Below, piece by piece: positions 35,978 through 46,616 of a stretch of DNA of 64,000 bases (position 1 is the stretch's first letter; every line of letters starts with the position of its first letter). A program made the position numbers and the translations under genes. The notes under the pieces were generated by a model. It saw nothing but the letters and a program-made list of their open reading frames with translations, was not told the origin of the DNA and ran no database searches. The stretch lies in the NCBI GenBank assembly GCA_963978545.1, contig OZ021729.1, forward strand, positions 6,879,501 through 6,943,500, written 5' to 3'. Origin of the DNA: Linyphia triangularis. Its lineage: Eukaryota > Arthropoda > Arachnida > Araneae > Linyphiidae.

Positions 35978-36908
35978 AATATTAATGAAAAAAATAATCA
36001 AAAATCAAATTAGTAGAATTTTAACATTCTTTTTGTCATTAGACCAATTAGAATGGCAAAACTACTTGTGTTGAAAATTTCAGAACTGTAGCCCAAGTAG
36101 AAATCGTTTTGTAAAATATTTGTTAATTAATTAAAAAAAAGAACTAAATAAAAATTTAAAATTCTTTTTTTCAAAAGTCCAATCAGAAGGCCAAAACTAC
36201 TTATGTTTAAAATTTCAGAGTTGTAGCCCTATTAGAAATCGTTCTGTAAAATATTTATTAATTAAAAAAAGAACTAAATAAAAATTTTAAATTCGGTTTT
36301 TCAAAACTCTAATTAGGAGGCCATAAATACTTCTGTTGAAAATTTCAGAGCTGTAGCCCTATTAGATATCGTTTTGTTAAATATATAATAAATCAAAAAA
36401 TTAACTAAATAAAAATTTTAAATTGTTTTTAAAAGTCCAATTAGAAGGCTAAAACTACTTTTGTTGAAAATTTCAGAGCTGTAGCCTTATTAGAAACCGT
36501 TTTGTAAAATATTTAATAAGTAATTAAAGAAAAAACTAACAACAAATTTAAAATTCTGGTTTTCAATAGTTCAATAAGACCAAAATTTGAAAATTTTAGA
36601 GCTGTAGCACAATCAGAAGTCGTTTTGTAATATTTTTTTGATTAATTAAGACAATTAAAAAATAACTAATTAAAATTTTAACATTTTCTTTTTCAAAAGT
36701 CCAATTAGAAGGTTAAAACTACTTATGTTGAAAATTTCGGAGCTGTATCTCTATTTGAAGTCACTTTGTTAAAAAAGAAGTTAATTAAAATATTAATTAA
36801 AAAAGAACTAATTAAAATTTTAACATTCTGTTTGACATACATAAAATTAGAAGGCCAAAACTTCTTGTGTTGAAAATTTCAGAGCTCTACTCCACTTTTA
36901 AGATCTTC
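35978..36908. repeat. Tandem array of about 124-139 bp units x7 (copy 2)
   Basis: Duplicate of 26560-27490, carried by the segmental duplication. Confidence 0.85.
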
Positions 36909-37648
36909 TATAGATCCACATAGTCACAGATAGAAAGACACACACACAGCTTGTTTTATTACTATAGATTTTAAATTTGTTTATTTTTTTCAGAGAGAAA
37001 TGAATGGGATTCCCTTTAGTTTTCCTCAAGAATCCTCCAGAAACTTCTTGTCAGATGCAGCAAATAAATGAAGAAATATTTGTAGTATATATTTAAAATC
37101 ATGTTTAAATTATGTTCTTTGTATAAAACAAAAAAGCAACTCATTTGTGTTTGTTTACTTCAAAATAAAGAATTATCTAAAAAATGTTTACTAAAAATGA
37201 ATTTTTAATCGTATATGTTTCTAAATAATAAACTATAATTAGCTTGGATCAACCAATTAAAACAAATTTTAATGCAATTTAAATTGTCTAATGCAACCTA
37301 TTAAGATCTCAATGCATTTTTTTAATAATATATACATTATTATTGTTGTTTCCTGAATTTTAAATCTTTATTTTTTTTAAAATTCTCCACCAAAAAAAAG
37401 TAAATTGTGTTTATAATTCTAGTAAGTTCTATCTAGCAAATTAAAATTTATCTATTAATTAGGTTATTAAAGGCAAATTGTAATTACATTCCTATTGATT
37501 AAATATCAATTTATCATTAGCCACTAAATTTAAAGCATATTCCAGACAACATTGGAGCTCTCCCAATAAAGTGTTTCTTTTTGAGCACAAAAGGTAAATG
37601 ATACTTTATAAAGGAAAAGTTTTGTAATCTTTCCTATATCTACGTGGA

Positions 37649-37855
37649 ACCTTATAGTGAAAAGATTTACACATCATTTACTGCAAAAACCCTGTGGCAG
37701 GCTTATCGCGAAAAGGTTTACGGACCCTTGACGGCGAAAGCCTTGTGGCAAGCCTATCGCGAAAAGATTTACACATCATTTACAGCAAAAACCCTGTGGC
37801 AGGCTTATCTCGAAAAGGTTTACGGACCCTTTACGGCGAATACCTTTTGGCAAGG
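37649..37855 (+). repeat. 51-bp alternating tandem repeat (copy 2)
   Basis: Duplicate of 28231-28437, open frame 37644-37865. Confidence 0.85.
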
Positions 37856-38202
37856 GTGGTCGTGAAACGGTTACGTAAAGCTTGACGCCTGGAGACTAGG
37901 ACCCGTTTTTCAAGGTTTTATGAAGGTTACATCCTTGTCATCTGAAGCTTGCTCCGTCTTCGTTCGAGGGGTTTACACAAGGGTTATAAAAGGATAAAAT
38001 GCTATCTGGGGATGTTCGTTGTGGTTCAGAATCCACGTTAAGCTGTAAATCCTGGCCTGATTAGCCGTCATTATGCATAAAAATAGGTCGTTGAGTGAAC
38101 CAACCAACCAACCAATCGGGTGAAATTGGTCACATAGATTCGTTCTATTAAGTTTTGGGGGATGTCACTAAAAGACCGCTATTGCGAACACTACATTGTC
38201 AC

Positions 38203-39903
38203 TAGGCCTGGGCGATGTTAACATTTCTGCATCGCGATATATCGGGAAGCAAACATCACGATGTCACGATACATCACGATGTTAACTATATTTTTTTTAC
38301 AAAATACTATAAAACAACGTTTTCATAACACGCTATGTAGCCGAAAGTTATGCTTGCTTAGCTTTGTAAAATTTTATTGAATTCATGTATAGAAGTTTAT
38401 TTTAAATAACATGAGCAGCGACCGAATTACTTTCAGGGGGATACATAAAGCACTCAAGGGGTTATAAGCCGGCTATTTTTTTATTTTTTTGGTTCAATCC
38501 GGATTTTTCAATTTCTCTATATTAATGAAATTTTACTTTGTTATTATCCAGGGAAGGAGGGGGATGGGGGGTAGGACAAGTGCACTTCCTGGCGCTGCAC
38601 ATGTTACTTTAATTATTGGATATTCTTAATTATTAAATCAAAAACATACTTTATAATGAATATTTTATTACTTACTATATACAATATAACTATTAAACAA
38701 TAAAAATAAAATTCATGCATAACATTTAAAATTCTAATAATCTTTATTTTGTGTCAAAAAAATATGCATTTCAGCATTTTTAAGAAGCAATGTTGGATTG
38801 AGTAATTAATCTTATGGAAATAAACTTTATTCAAATTGTACAAACTGAAAAAAATAATAATTATTAAACATTTATTTACTTACGAATCAGAAGAGAAAAT
38901 CCTTCAACGTAAATGGGAAACAAATCGTTTATAAGTTTTTAAGCAATTAAACTAGAGAAACAGCTGTGATCAGTCCATGCGCTAGTTCATATTGACTTTG
39001 GCAGATATAACAAACCATTATAGTAATAAATAACCTGATTATCTTAACTAGTTAAGAACTAAACTGAAATTACCGAGCTAGAATTCCGCAATCCCCTTGA
39101 GTTAAATAAATAAAGCAAAGCTTTCAAGGGTAAAAATATTAGATAAAAAAAATCCTGAAGTAACCCTGATGTAAAAGATTTAAAAATACAAAAATGTTAT
39201 ATTTTATTTCTTCCAAGTTGGAGAAAAAATCAAAAATGAAACACATAAATTTTAGGAAATACTCAATTGAATTCCAAAAATAGAATATCAAGGTCTTATA
39301 TCTCATGACAAATTAAATAAAAATCAAAACGTTTTACAAGAGTAACGAGAACAACAAAAAAAATGTTCAAACAATAAAAAGAATACTTCTTTCATCGAAT
39401 CTCCAATATTGCTAGACTACTGGCGCCTGAAAACCACCAAGCAATTTCAATACTCAGCTGTAAAAACGAAATAGGAAATAAACGCGAGACCTAAAATGGA
39501 AACATCCCACATACCGAAGGTGGATTCGATTATCACGATGCCGAGTATCGCCCCAGCAAAAGCAAATGGAAATCATCTGCAACGGCGCAGTGTAGCTGTT
39601 ACAGTACGTTTCAATACAGTCTTAGATACATCGCGCATATGCAGGGAGGATTAACTGCGATGTGATGAAGTATCGTATATCAAACGGCGCGGTATCGACG
39701 GTTTCAGTACGTTCCTATAGTATTTTAGAAAAACCACTCATGAATCGTGGTAACGGTTCTTCGTCCTTGAAGTGCTAGGCAAGTATGGCGCTCTCGTCAA
39801 AAAAGATCGTGATGTATCGGTTTGAGGAATAAAGTGAAACCGGTTTGACGATGTTGATTTCACACCGGTTTTGGACGATGTATCGATACATCGCCCAAGC
39901 CTA
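38203..39903. mobile_element. Complete non-autonomous hAT element (1.7 kb)
   Basis: Left end TAGGCCTGGGCGATGT and reverse complement of the right end TAGGCTTGGGCGATGT match at 15 of 16 bases. Flanking 8-bp duplication has one mismatch: attgtcac (38195-38202) and atcgtcac (39904-39911). Subterminal 'cgatgtatcg', 'tcacgatg' and 'gatacatcacgatg' motifs recur near both ends, as expected of transposase-binding sites. No transposase frame. It sits inside an older tandem repeat whose pieces flank it. Confidence 0.88.
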
Positions 39904-39911
39904 ATCGTCAC

Positions 39912-41590
39912 TTCGAATGATTTATTTATTAACACCCGTTCTGTCATCCAGTCGAATTGAAACTTTGCAGATTGATTTGATATAGATTCCATAATATTGT
40001 ATCAAGTTTTGGGGGCTGTCACAGACACTCAAAAAGATCGCTTTTACACAAGCTTCTATTATCGTTTCTGAATGCTAATAAATCCACTTACCGTCATCCA
40101 ATCGCGCTGAAATTTGACAGACAGCTTCATTGTCGATAAGAATGTATTATATCAAGTTTTGGGGACTAAAACTATTATAAAAGAATGCTTTTACACAAGC
40201 CACTATCGTCGCTTCGGATGATATCGCACTTCATCCAATTGGACTGAAACTTTCCAGATAGACTCGCTGTGGATGAAAATGTATTCAAGCAAGTTTTGAA
40301 ATTAGTAAATATTTCAGAATAGGGGTTGTTTTTTCCCTTTGTGATCAAACGTTATCAAAACTTGATCTGAGTTCAGTGACTTACAATTACACATAAAACA
40401 TATATATAAAGGATTTATATTAGAAACTTTGTATTTGTGAGTTATAATAGTAAAAAGACTTCTTGACTTAAAGTTTTTCTGTATAAAGTGACTTCAAATA
40501 AGAGTAGAGTATGAATTTCAGTGAGCGAAGTGAACATATGTTTCTGCAATAATTAACCTTCCAGCGAACAAAACAAGCCTGTGCGGGCGTAGCAAATAAT
40601 TTTTCAGCGAGCGAAGGGAGCTTGCATTTGCGTAGCAACTAACCTTTGAACAAGTGAAGCGAGCCAGTGCTTATGTGTCAATAAATTTTTCAGCCAGTGA
40701 AGCGAGCTGTTTTTATGTTACAATTAAACTTCCAACAGGCGAAGCGAGCTTGGTTTTGCGTGGCAATGAACCTCTCTGCGAGTAAAGCCCTAAAAGCTTG
40801 AGATGAGACCTATACACCAATGATGGATATCCGCAACGAGGAACCACGCAGCTAGTGTAAAATATTTCCAATAGATTACGAAACGATTACATACATAGTG
40901 TGCAAAGGTAAAGAAAATATTGCATCCATTTTTTTTAAATATTGAATCCATTTATAAAATTTTCAACCACAATGAGTCCATCTGCCAAGTCTCAGTTCAA
41001 TTAGATGACGGCAAGTGGGTTAATTAGCCATTTGAATATTTTTCCTCTGTAACTTTAATTGTTGAAGATTTTAGTCATTAAATATTGCTAAAATTGAAAA
41101 TGTTTGAATTAAAAGCTTTGTATCTGGATAATAGAACGTGAGTAAAGGCTACTGATAATTCTAACGTAAGGCAATAGAAACGCATGTAAAAACTGCCGTT
41201 GTGTGACAGTACCAAAACTTAATAGAAAGCATTGTCATAGAAAACGAGTGTGTCCGGCAAGATTAAATGTTTAATCTCATGATAGGAAATGGGTTTATAA
41301 GTAAACCAAAGCGTCAATAAAAAGCATATATGTAAAAGTGGCCTTTTAGTGGTAGTGACTCGCCTAAAAATTTGATAGAATGTATTGTCATCCAAATTAA
41401 ATCCATCTGCCAAGTTTCAGCTTGATGGGTGGATGGCAAGTGGGCTAAATAGTCCAATAGTAGCGTGTGTAAAAGCAGTCTTTTAGTGATAGTAATAGAC
41501 CCGAAAACTTAACTGAGTGCATTGCCATCCACATCGAATCAATCTGATAAGTTTTTTCTCGATTGGATGACGGCAAATGTGTAATTAGCC
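39912..41590. repeat. Degenerate tandem repeat, units about 150-190 bp
   Basis: Recurring phrases 'tcaagttttggggg', 'gcttttacacaagc', 'gtcatccaatcg.gctgaaa' and 'ccatctgccaagtttcag' occur several times across this stretch and again left of the hAT element (about 38110-38202, duplicated at 28690-28784). The array was therefore split by the hAT insertion. 40515-40800 within it is a different repeat. Confidence 0.65.
40515..40800 (+). repeat. Tandem repeat with GCGAAGCGAGC core, about 60-70 bp x4-5
   Basis: 'agtgagcgaagtgaac', 'agcgagcgaagggagc', 'aagtgaagcgagcc', 'agtgaagcgagctg' and 'ggcgaagcgagctt' recur, each followed by a 'gcgtagcaa' or 'tgtgtcaa' type phrase and 'aatttttcag' or a variant. 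GC content of the core contrasts with the AT-rich background. Confidence 0.75.
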
Positions 41591-42099
41591 CTCCATCTAT
41601 TTGCACGTCTCATACAAAATCGAAGTTAGTGTGAGGGATTTAAAAACCGCTGAATATTGCTTAATAATTAGCCGTGAAGAGTAATACGCATACCATTTGA
41701 TAGTTCATGTCTTGAACTATAGCCTACAACCACAGAAATTGCTTTTTTAAAAACTATATTAAAAATTTGGCAGAATTTCCAAACCTACCCACGTTTTTTC
41801 CCGTAGTAGAGCGTATTAAAAAGTCGGCTTGTATAGGCTTAGTTCAAGTGAGAGTAGGGTTGCCAAAGTCTGCTTCTTCGTGCCAAGCTTGCTCGGACCT
41901 CCTCTCTCTTCTAACCTCCTTGAGTAAACTCAGTCGCATTCATCACTCGGAGGAAGGGGGAACGACGATGCAAGTCAGGGGAGAAAACAGAGAACTGGTT
42001 TGGCGAGGAAAGTTGGCGATTACCCCAGCTAGTGCAAATGTCCCGATGTGGGATCCACTGAATTTTGTGGATACAGAATTGTTGATACTTTTATGTTGT

Positions 42100-43575
42100 T
42101 GGACAATTAAAAAAAAACTGTTTTTTGTATCATGGATATATAAAATTCTCTGAGAAATCAACAAGTGGACTTTCTTCTACTTACACAGTCACATGTGTTC
42201 ATTGTACTTCTGAGGCTTCATTTAAATCCTGTACAATGATTGGCCCAAATAAAAACATTCCAGAAATAGACATGAGATATTGTGGGGCTGAACAGACTTC
42301 TCATCAAACATTCTGCAACGTGATGAGTTTATCAACAACCATTTCCCAAAAATCATATGCTATCAACAAAAAACTGACTGAGGTAATCCAGGTAGTTACC
42401 GAAGACTCTTTGAAACGGGCAGGGTCTGAAGAAATTTCCCTTCATGGCAACAATACATCCGTAACTATTAGTGGGGATATTACATGAAAGACTCGAAGCC
42501 ACACGTCGCTTGTCGGTGCCTGTACGTTGATTGACAGTGAATCGGATAAACACATTGATGTCAAGGTAATGTCGTCGCATTACATAGGATGCCAGTTGTG
42601 AAAAGGCTGTAAATTTGGACCAAGATATAAATCTTGGATTTCAAAGCACAGATCATTTTCTACTAAAAATCATGTTCGGATCTGCAGGAAAGATGGATGT
42701 CGATGGAATTTTTCGGAGAACGGAAACTGAACGAGGGCTGAAGTATAAAGAGTACAAGACATCTGCGGCTGTTTTAGAAAGCAAACCTTTTGGGATAGAT
42801 TTTGAAATCAAGATAGTAGAATGCGTGGGCCACATTCAGAAAAGAGTGGGTACTCGTTTACGAAAAATAAAGTCAGTTCTTGGAAATAAGAAATTGTCAG
42901 ATGGCAAAACTATAGGCGGCAAAGGTTGGCTAACAAAAATCAAAGTCAAGAAACTGACTTCATACTATGGGAATGGCATAAGGGACAATTCAATTAGCGT
43001 TAATGACAAGAGGCAAGCTATTTCGGCTGTATGGGCTCATACAGGCAGCTCTGACAAAGAGCGTATACTTTGGGTTTCCCAAAAGGTGAAAAGACTTGGT
43101 GTAAGTATAACATTGCAGAAGCTAACTGTAAACTGAGGGTTTTTAAGCATAATAACACGTTACCTTTGGCCGTTATTGACACTATTAAACCTGTTTTTAA
43201 AGATCTATCCCATATGGTTCTATTATGGTAATGCCTTGGCGGTCGAACACAGAAAACCAACGAATCCCTGAATTCTCTCGTATGGAAGTATAATTCGAAA
43301 GTTATTGTGTTGGGTATAACAGTAGCTAAACTGGCTGCACATTTAGCTTCCTGTATTAGCTAACTTGAAAGTTTTACACTTAAAATATACAAAAATATAT
43401 ATATAACTGCTTGTATTTCACATAGTAAAACGCGTGTCGCTGTGGCTGAAAAAAGAGCCAGCCGTGCTTTGTTAGAGGCTCGGAAAGCAAAAAACTATAA
43501 AATGCTGCAATAAATGAGTCTCTGTAGGTGAAGGAAGGAATGGTTTATGGTACAGGAGAATTTGATAAGGTAATT
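42100..43575 (+). pseudogene. Relic of an animal Mutator-like transposase gene
   Basis: Two frames hold pieces of the Mutator-like transposase domain found in many arthropod proteins. 42125-42487 has the zinc-binding segment (TCVHCTSEASFKSC) and the helical part (SYAINKKLTEVIQVVTEDSL). After an in-frame TGA at 42485-42487, where the family has Trp, the same frame continues with TRSHTSLVGACTLID and KHIDVKVMSS to another TGA at 42598-42600. 42615-43136, one frame over, has GSAGKMDVDGIF, ECVGHIQKRVGTRLRKIK and KLTSYYGNGIRDN. Near 43530-43566 a KEGMVYGTGEF-like tail matches the usual C-terminus. At least two stops and one frameshift show a dead copy. The N-terminal part is missing or not recognisable; the open frame 41767-42153 upstream is not clearly part of it. 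Family assignment is from remembered motif patterns. Confidence 0.75.
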
Positions 43576-44659
43576 AATCTCATTTTATTTACTCTAAGTA
43601 AAATTTTAACTTGACATTTCTCAAAATGTAAATTTCGAGTTTGCGCGCATGATTTTAAAAAAAGTATTTATTGTATGAACTTGAAATTTGTTGCACATTT
43701 TCTTTATGACTTACTCTATAACTTATACTTCAATTTGGGAAGATTTTTATTTACAAAAAAAAAAAAATGGGAGCATTTTTTTTGTAAAAATGTTACCAAA
43801 AATTTAATTTTTATTTAAATAAAAAATACTTAAGCCTTATGAAACATACTTAAATGATGTATAACTTCTAGATAGCTATTGTATGTGTAATTTGAAAACA
43901 ATTTGATATAATTTGGGTCATAATTTATTTCATAATCACGCACGCAGCAAATTGCATATTTTTCTGATTATTAAAAATGTTATGATTTATTTTTCCAAAT
44001 ATATATAACAATTATTTTATTGCTGTTTAAGTTTAAGGGTGATGTAAATAACAATAGTGTAAAGTTACAAGTGTAAAAAACCAGAACCTTAAACTTTGCT
44101 TGGTTAAAAAGTTATATTGACTCGAAAACTGAGCTTTCGCGTATGCCTGCAGAATTTTTTAAGGGTACTGAGACCCCTTAAAAAAGTTTCAGTTTTTATT
44201 TCTGTAAGTATAAGTTCGATATACTGGGCCCTTACGGGACTGCATAATGTATTATCATAAACTTTAAACTATTATCTAAAATTATTAGCACATAGCATAG
44301 TATCTTAGTTGTTAATCTTATTGCAATAATACAGCTTAGCAAGGCAAATAGTACATTATTTATGAATAGTATAACACGCGTTAGAAAGAGTAACTAAATA
44401 ATAAAAATATAAAGTAATTAATCTCCTAAACAAATAAATATTCTATAAATATGCCAGGAATTTATTATACATCTATAGCAGATTTTTTAAGAAATAGTTT
44501 AAGAAAAAAAAATTATAAAGAATAAATAAGAAAATGCGTGTTTTCTCACAAATTTGGAAAATGAGTATTAAAAAACAATATAATTTTTACCGTTACAAAC
44601 TGAAACTTTCGAACTAGTATTTGATACTTAGATCAAGATATCAGTGTTTCAAAATAATT
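43576..44659. other. AT-rich spacer, 3' flank of the SPOP-like gene
   Basis: No gene or element ends recognised. On the minus strand an AATAAA (plus-strand tttatt at about 44461) lies roughly 195 bases beyond the stop of the SPOP-like gene and is a candidate polyadenylation signal. Confidence 0.45.
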
Positions 44660-46180
44660 TTAAATCTGCTTTCTATTTATTAATACCTTGTGCATGACTT
44701 CAGCAGATAACTTGAGATTGTTATCCATGAAACTTTTCCAATGTGTTGAATCAAAAATTTCATTTTCGTGACAGGAGATAAAATTGCGAACACCGGTCAT
44801 CAGGAGATGGTCATGATGAGCATCTGCAAAAACCAGGACGTCGCACATACTCTCCACAGATAGAGAGGCCATCAAAGATGTCCTACACCAGCTCTCTAAA
44901 GATACAATGTTGTATTTATCCGCTGCCTTGTACAACTTTAAGGCATCTTCAAGGGACAGATCATCCTTTATATCATCAAAATTTATGAATGTCAACAATG
45001 TTTTTAGGGTAGTTGGGTCTATATCGTCGATTTCAACAACACCAGAAATTTTTTCCTTCATGTCATTTTCTAACATTGCACTAAATACTGGAGATCTGGC
45101 ACAAAGAACAAGCTTGCTGGCGGGAAATGCCTCACCACCAGCCCTGAGTACGACATCACTGAATTTTCCAGATGCACAAAGATTTTGTACACTGATGCAC
45201 CAATCGCTCGTCTTTTCCAACTTTCTCGATCCAAAAGCAAAAGGCGCATGGCTTTCATCCCATGTATACATTCCATCTTTGTAGGAGAAGACGAAGTCAC
45301 ACTGAAGAAGTAATGTATCCTTCTGGTTTAAGTATTTGCCCTGGGTCAGGTTGCTGGTTTTGAGAAACAGGGGGAAGTGCCAGACATCATTAAATCCCAA
45401 GTTGAATAAATGAGTGCTCTCTTTGGAATCACGATACTCTTTTTCAACAGCGTCAACGGTTATTTTGCATTTTACGAAAAGTCGTTCTTGTTTTTTATCT
45501 AATAGTGCTTTACCAGTTTGTTGTATTTCGATCGGAACACAAACAGTATTTGTGATTTCACTAAAATTTAATGTCACCTTCAAACCAGGTGAATCTTTCA
45601 ACACTTCACTAAAGGATTTTTCCACACGTTTTCCGCATTTGCTTATGTTTTGTATGGGCCATGTGATAGACCTTTGCTGCACTTGAATACCAGTCCGAGA
45701 AACACAAGTTTTTTTCAAAAAACTTGAAGAGCATTCTATTTTGTTGTTCGTAGTCGATTGCTCATTATTTGAATCTGAGGGTCGAATCTGACACCGGAGT
45801 GATAAAATATCTTGAGGTAAGTAGAGGTACTTCTTTGCATACATTTCAGTCAAAGAAATTAACCGGTCCCAACCCCAAGATAATGTTTCGACCTCGAGGA
45901 CGCTTTCAAAAGTTATTTCCTTAGTAGAATCAGTTGATTCAAGTGTCACAGAGAAATTGGGGTTTGATTGTTTAACTTCAGTATTTGTCATATATAAAAA
46001 ACACCCCAAAGAATCTTCATCCTCATCACCTCTAGGAAACAACTCCAAACACCATTCAACTTCTTCCCACGAGTCAATCACAAACACTGGACTCTCCAAT
46101 GATTCTCCAGTCTGATGAGGAAGCATGCTGAAATTTTCAATCTTCCATATGAAAGTAAATTCTTTGTTACCCTCCGACAT
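44660..46180 (-). CDS. SPOP-like MATH/BTB protein, single exon, 506 residues
   Basis: An uninterrupted frame from ATG at 46180 to TAA. Residues about 8-133 are a MATH domain, opening FTFIWKIENFS. Residues about 160-305 look like a second, diverged MATH-like domain (ITWPIQNIS; CDFVFSYKDG). Residues about 333-440 are a BTB/POZ domain (FSDVVLRAGG, FPASKLVLCARSPVFSAML, YKAADKYNI). The last 65 residues resemble a BACK-like helical tail. In SPOP-type proteins MATH binds the substrate and BTB/BACK dimerise and recruit Cullin-3 to form a ubiquitin ligase. Human SPOP is 374 residues with one MATH domain, so this is a longer variant. Spiders carry many intronless genes of this type, so a specific substrate cannot be named. 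An 8.25-kb block of mobile elements starts 71 bases upstream of the ATG and may have displaced the promoter. Confidence 0.93.
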   Translation of the reverse strand: MSEGNKEFTFIWKIENFSMLPHQTGESLESPVFVIDSWEEVEWCLELFPRGDEDEDSLGCFLYMTNTEVKQSNPNFSVTLESTDSTKEITFESVLEVETLSWGWDRLISLTEMYAKKYLYLPQDILSLRCQIRPSDSNNEQSTTNNKIECSSSFLKKTCVSRTGIQVQQRSITWPIQNISKCGKRVEKSFSEVLKDSPGLKVTLNFSEITNTVCVPIEIQQTGKALLDKKQERLFVKCKITVDAVEKEYRDSKESTHLFNLGFNDVWHFPLFLKTSNLTQGKYLNQKDTLLLQCDFVFSYKDGMYTWDESHAPFAFGSRKLEKTSDWCISVQNLCASGKFSDVVLRAGGEAFPASKLVLCARSPVFSAMLENDMKEKISGVVEIDDIDPTTLKTLLTFINFDDIKDDLSLEDALKLYKAADKYNIVSLESWCRTSLMASLSVESMCDVLVFADAHHDHLLMTGVRNFISCHENEIFDSTHWKSFMDNNLKLSAEVMHKVLINRKQI

Positions 46181-46616
46181 TGTTTACAAAACAGCCCGCA
46201 ATTCACAAATGAGATATGTGATATGTCAGATGTCACAAGATGCTACAGCACAGGGTTGCCAGATGAAAAAAGTAAAACAAGGCCAAAAAAGGCCAAACTG
46301 TGACGTCATCGCTAAATTGATGCCAAATGGGAAAAAATACATTATTTTAGTGTTCTGTATGACAAAGGTTTAAAAAATAGTGCTCTAGATTCACTAGGAT
46401 GTCTCTTTGGTCGTCCTTAACAACAAACATTTTAAAATTTTAATTTTTTAATTACAAATTTATTAATTTTAAAAATTGTTCAAGTAAATATTTTGGTTAA
46501 AATATTTGTTTTTGGTAATAATGGATTGGTAATAAATGCTTAAAAAAAATTCTTTCTAAAAATATACCACCCTTTGAACATAGAAATCTATGAATACTTT
46601 CCATACAAGGTACAAT

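Larger units (their letters stand above)
30901..39317 (+). repeat. Tandem duplication, copy 2 (8,417 bp)
   Basis: Second copy of 21483-29899. Its right end continues through the rest of the hAT element into flanking tandem repeats, so this copy keeps the original right-hand context and copy 1 keeps the original left-hand context. Confidence 0.97.

Noticed and set aside
41767..42153. Coding exon of 128 residues upstream of the Mutator-like relic
   Set aside because: No recognisable domain, and its end runs into a homopolymer. I could not connect it to the downstream relic.
44907..45284. Plus-strand frame of 125 residues
   Set aside because: Antisense shadow of the SPOP-like gene.
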